DNA of 64,000 nucleotides from Chionoecetes opilio (Eukaryota; Arthropoda; Malacostraca; Decapoda; Majidae), in contig JACEEZ010025360.1 of assembly GCA_016584305.1 (NCBI GenBank), positions 22,501 through 86,500 of the forward strand. The letters are read 5' to 3'. The notes beneath the pieces are model-generated. The model searched no databases. It was not told the DNA's origin and saw only the letters and a program-made list of their open reading frames with translations. This document shows positions 62,479-64,000 of the stretch, piece by piece. The position numbers were made by a program, and so were the translations under genes. Position 1 is the first letter of the stretch. Each line of letters starts with the position of its first letter.

Positions 62479-64000
62479 GTGGAAGGCGAAGCGCTCGCCG
62501 TGGCTTGGTGTCTCCGCAAGGCTCGCCTATTCTTGTTGGGCTGCCCTAACCTGACCCTGGTGACTGGCCACCGCCCCCTGGTTAAGCTTCTGGGTGATCG
62601 AGCACTCATGGATATAGTGAACCCGCGGCTCTTCCGCCTGAAGGAGAAGACGCTTCAGTACCGCTTCACTATCCGCTACCTGCCCGGTAGAAAGAATTGT
62701 GCAGCCGACTTCCTCTCGAGATACCCTGCACTCAAAGCGCCACCCGATGGACAGGATGAAGAGCAGGGGGAGGAACTGGCAGGAGCAATGGCTGCAGCCA
62801 CCGTGGCAGCCCTGAACTTTAACGAGTGTCTCACCCTGGATGAGGGAGTGGTCCTTCAGGCATCACAGCAGGACCCGGCATACCAGTTGTTCGTGGCTAA
62901 AGTGCTGGCAAGCGACTGGCATCCCCACAGAGCGCAGGAGATTGAATGCCTGCGGTCATTCTACGGTGTCAGGGATAGATTGTCGGTGTCACGTGGCTTG
63001 GTGAACTACGTATATGACCAAGGGCACGTGCGTTTGGTTATCCCTGAGGAGCTGCGCCATCAAGTGGCAGCAAACCTGCATGCAAGCCACCAAGGCCTGG
63101 ATTCCATGCTCAGAAGGGCCAGACAGACGGTGTACTGGCCAGGCCTGGAAGGGGATTTGCAGCACCACCGGTCCTCCTGCGACACCTGTAACGCCTACGC
63201 ACCATCACAGCCACCTGAGCCGCTGATCCTCACGCCAGCCCCTGAGTATCCCTTCCAGCAGACAGTGGTGGACGTCTTCCAGCTGGACGGGTGCTCATAC
63301 TTGGCTTATGCTGACAGGCTAACTGGCTGGCTTGAGGTAGCGCAGCTGCCCAGTGGTGCAACCTCGAACAAGATTGTGAGGCAGCTGAGGCTCTACTTTG
63401 CGAGATGGGGCGCGCCTGAGCAAATATCGACGGATGGCGGGACTAATCTAGTGAGTGAAGAAATGACTGCCTTCTTCGAGAGATGGGGCGTAACTGTGCG
63501 CCTCTCCTCTGCTCACTACCCGCAGAGTAACGGGCGGGCAGAAGCTGCAGTGAAATCTGCGAAGAGAGTGCTGCGGGTAACATAGGAGCGAGCGGAAGCC
63601 TCTACAGTGACAAAGTTGCTCTCGCTCTGTTGCAGTACCTAAATACTCCCCTCCGTGACATTGATAAGTCCCCGGCGCAGCTGGCAACGGGCCGTCAGCT
63701 ACGTGATGGTGTTCCTGCCATCTCGCAAAACTTCAGGGTGGACGAACATTGGGGGCGCACACTGCGTGAACGAGAGCGGCAGGTAGCCAGACACAACAGT
63801 GTGGTGAAGGATCACGTAAGTGGGCATTTTCGCTCCACCATCACCCCTGGTAGCGGTGTGCTGGTGCAGAATCAAGCTAATAAGACCTGGGACAGGTCAG
63901 GTATTGTTGTAGAGGCGAGAGACAACAGGCAATACCTAACAAAGCTTGATGGAAGTGGCAGGCTGTCGCTACGTACGCGCAAGCACCTCAAGCCGCTGCT
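62479..64000 (+). pseudogene. pol: Gypsy-like pol: RNase H end and integrase, partial
   Basis: EGEALAVAWCLRKARLFLLG (RNase H Glu helix), LVTGHRPLVKLL, YLPGRKNCAADFLSRYP; integrase HHCC LHASHQGLDSMLRRARQTVY ... CDTCNAY, catalytic VVDVFQLDG, ISTDGGTNLVS and NGRAEAAVKSAKRVL. A stop at 63,583 interrupts; the rest continues in other frames (LNTPLRDIDKSPAQLATGRQ, then SGVLVQNQANKTWDRSGIVV) to the window end. Confidence 0.88.

Larger units (their letters stand above)
58223..64000 (+). mobile_element. Second Gypsy-like LTR retrotransposon, runs off the window
   Basis: Remains of a 5' LTR end (58,223-58,345, with AATAAA at 58,303) precede gag-protease (58,359-59,720), RT (59,668-60,672), a LINE insertion, then RNase H and integrase to the window edge. 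The LTR is cut on its left by the LINE ending at 58,222. The RT catalytic site reads CIDDTLLYD, unlike the YLDD of the other Gypsy, so it is a different lineage. Confidence 0.9.

Overview
The window reads as eukaryotic nuclear DNA from an arthropod, most likely a decapod crustacean. The reasons are spliced exons with GT-AG borders, several tRNA-derived SINE families, abundant (CA)n/(GT)n and (TCTA)n microsatellites, and many DNA and RNA transposons. There are no bacterial operons. The decapod call is inference from repeat style, not from a marker gene. Many reading frames in the mobile elements carry 1-2 nt indels, so some breaks may be assembly errors.

Two host genes are well supported. (1) A minus-strand gene whose exons lie between 33,928 and 24,617 encodes a coiled-coil protein matching CEP131/AZI1 (fly dilatory), a centriolar-satellite and cilium-assembly protein. 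Its exon phases agree across the conserved C-terminal half. Its introns hold SINEs, minisatellites, foldback elements and DNA transposons. (2) A plus-strand C2H2 zinc-finger gene (41.9-42.9 kb) has 11 fingers and a poly(A) signal. A third candidate is a lone 59-nt exon at 2,316-2,374.

Layout: 1-1.5 kb, two-tier satellite. 3.9-9.1 kb, four short-TIR DNA elements with TWA-type target duplications; the last carries a decayed zinc-finger satellite and a Merlin fragment. 10.5-12 kb, broken transposase. 13.2-20.7 kb, a Copia retrotransposon joined tail-to-tail with an inverted partial copy of itself and flanked by two direct copies of a LINE-containing segment. 20.9-21.7 kb, a Tigger relic nested in another TIR element. 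23.3-24.6 kb, 32-bp minisatellite. 24.6-34 kb, Cep131. 37.4-39.2 kb, Merlin element with target duplication. 40.2-41.3 kb, hAT relic. 43.3-43.9 kb, pogo-like element. 45.3-54.8 kb, a TIR element containing a Gypsy element, which in turn contains a solo LTR. 54.8-58.2 kb, a LINE split by a TIR element. 58.2-64 kb, a second Gypsy-like element split by a LINE and running off the window.

The genes do not form a pathway; the locus is a record of nested insertions around one ciliary gene. I found no undescribed defence or biosynthetic system. The best leads are a textbook -1 frameshift signal in the Gypsy element, two snap-back (templated palindrome) insertions, the inverted Copia composite with its apparent empty site, a shared SINE/LINE 3' tail, and zinc-finger coding repeats captured in a DNA transposon.
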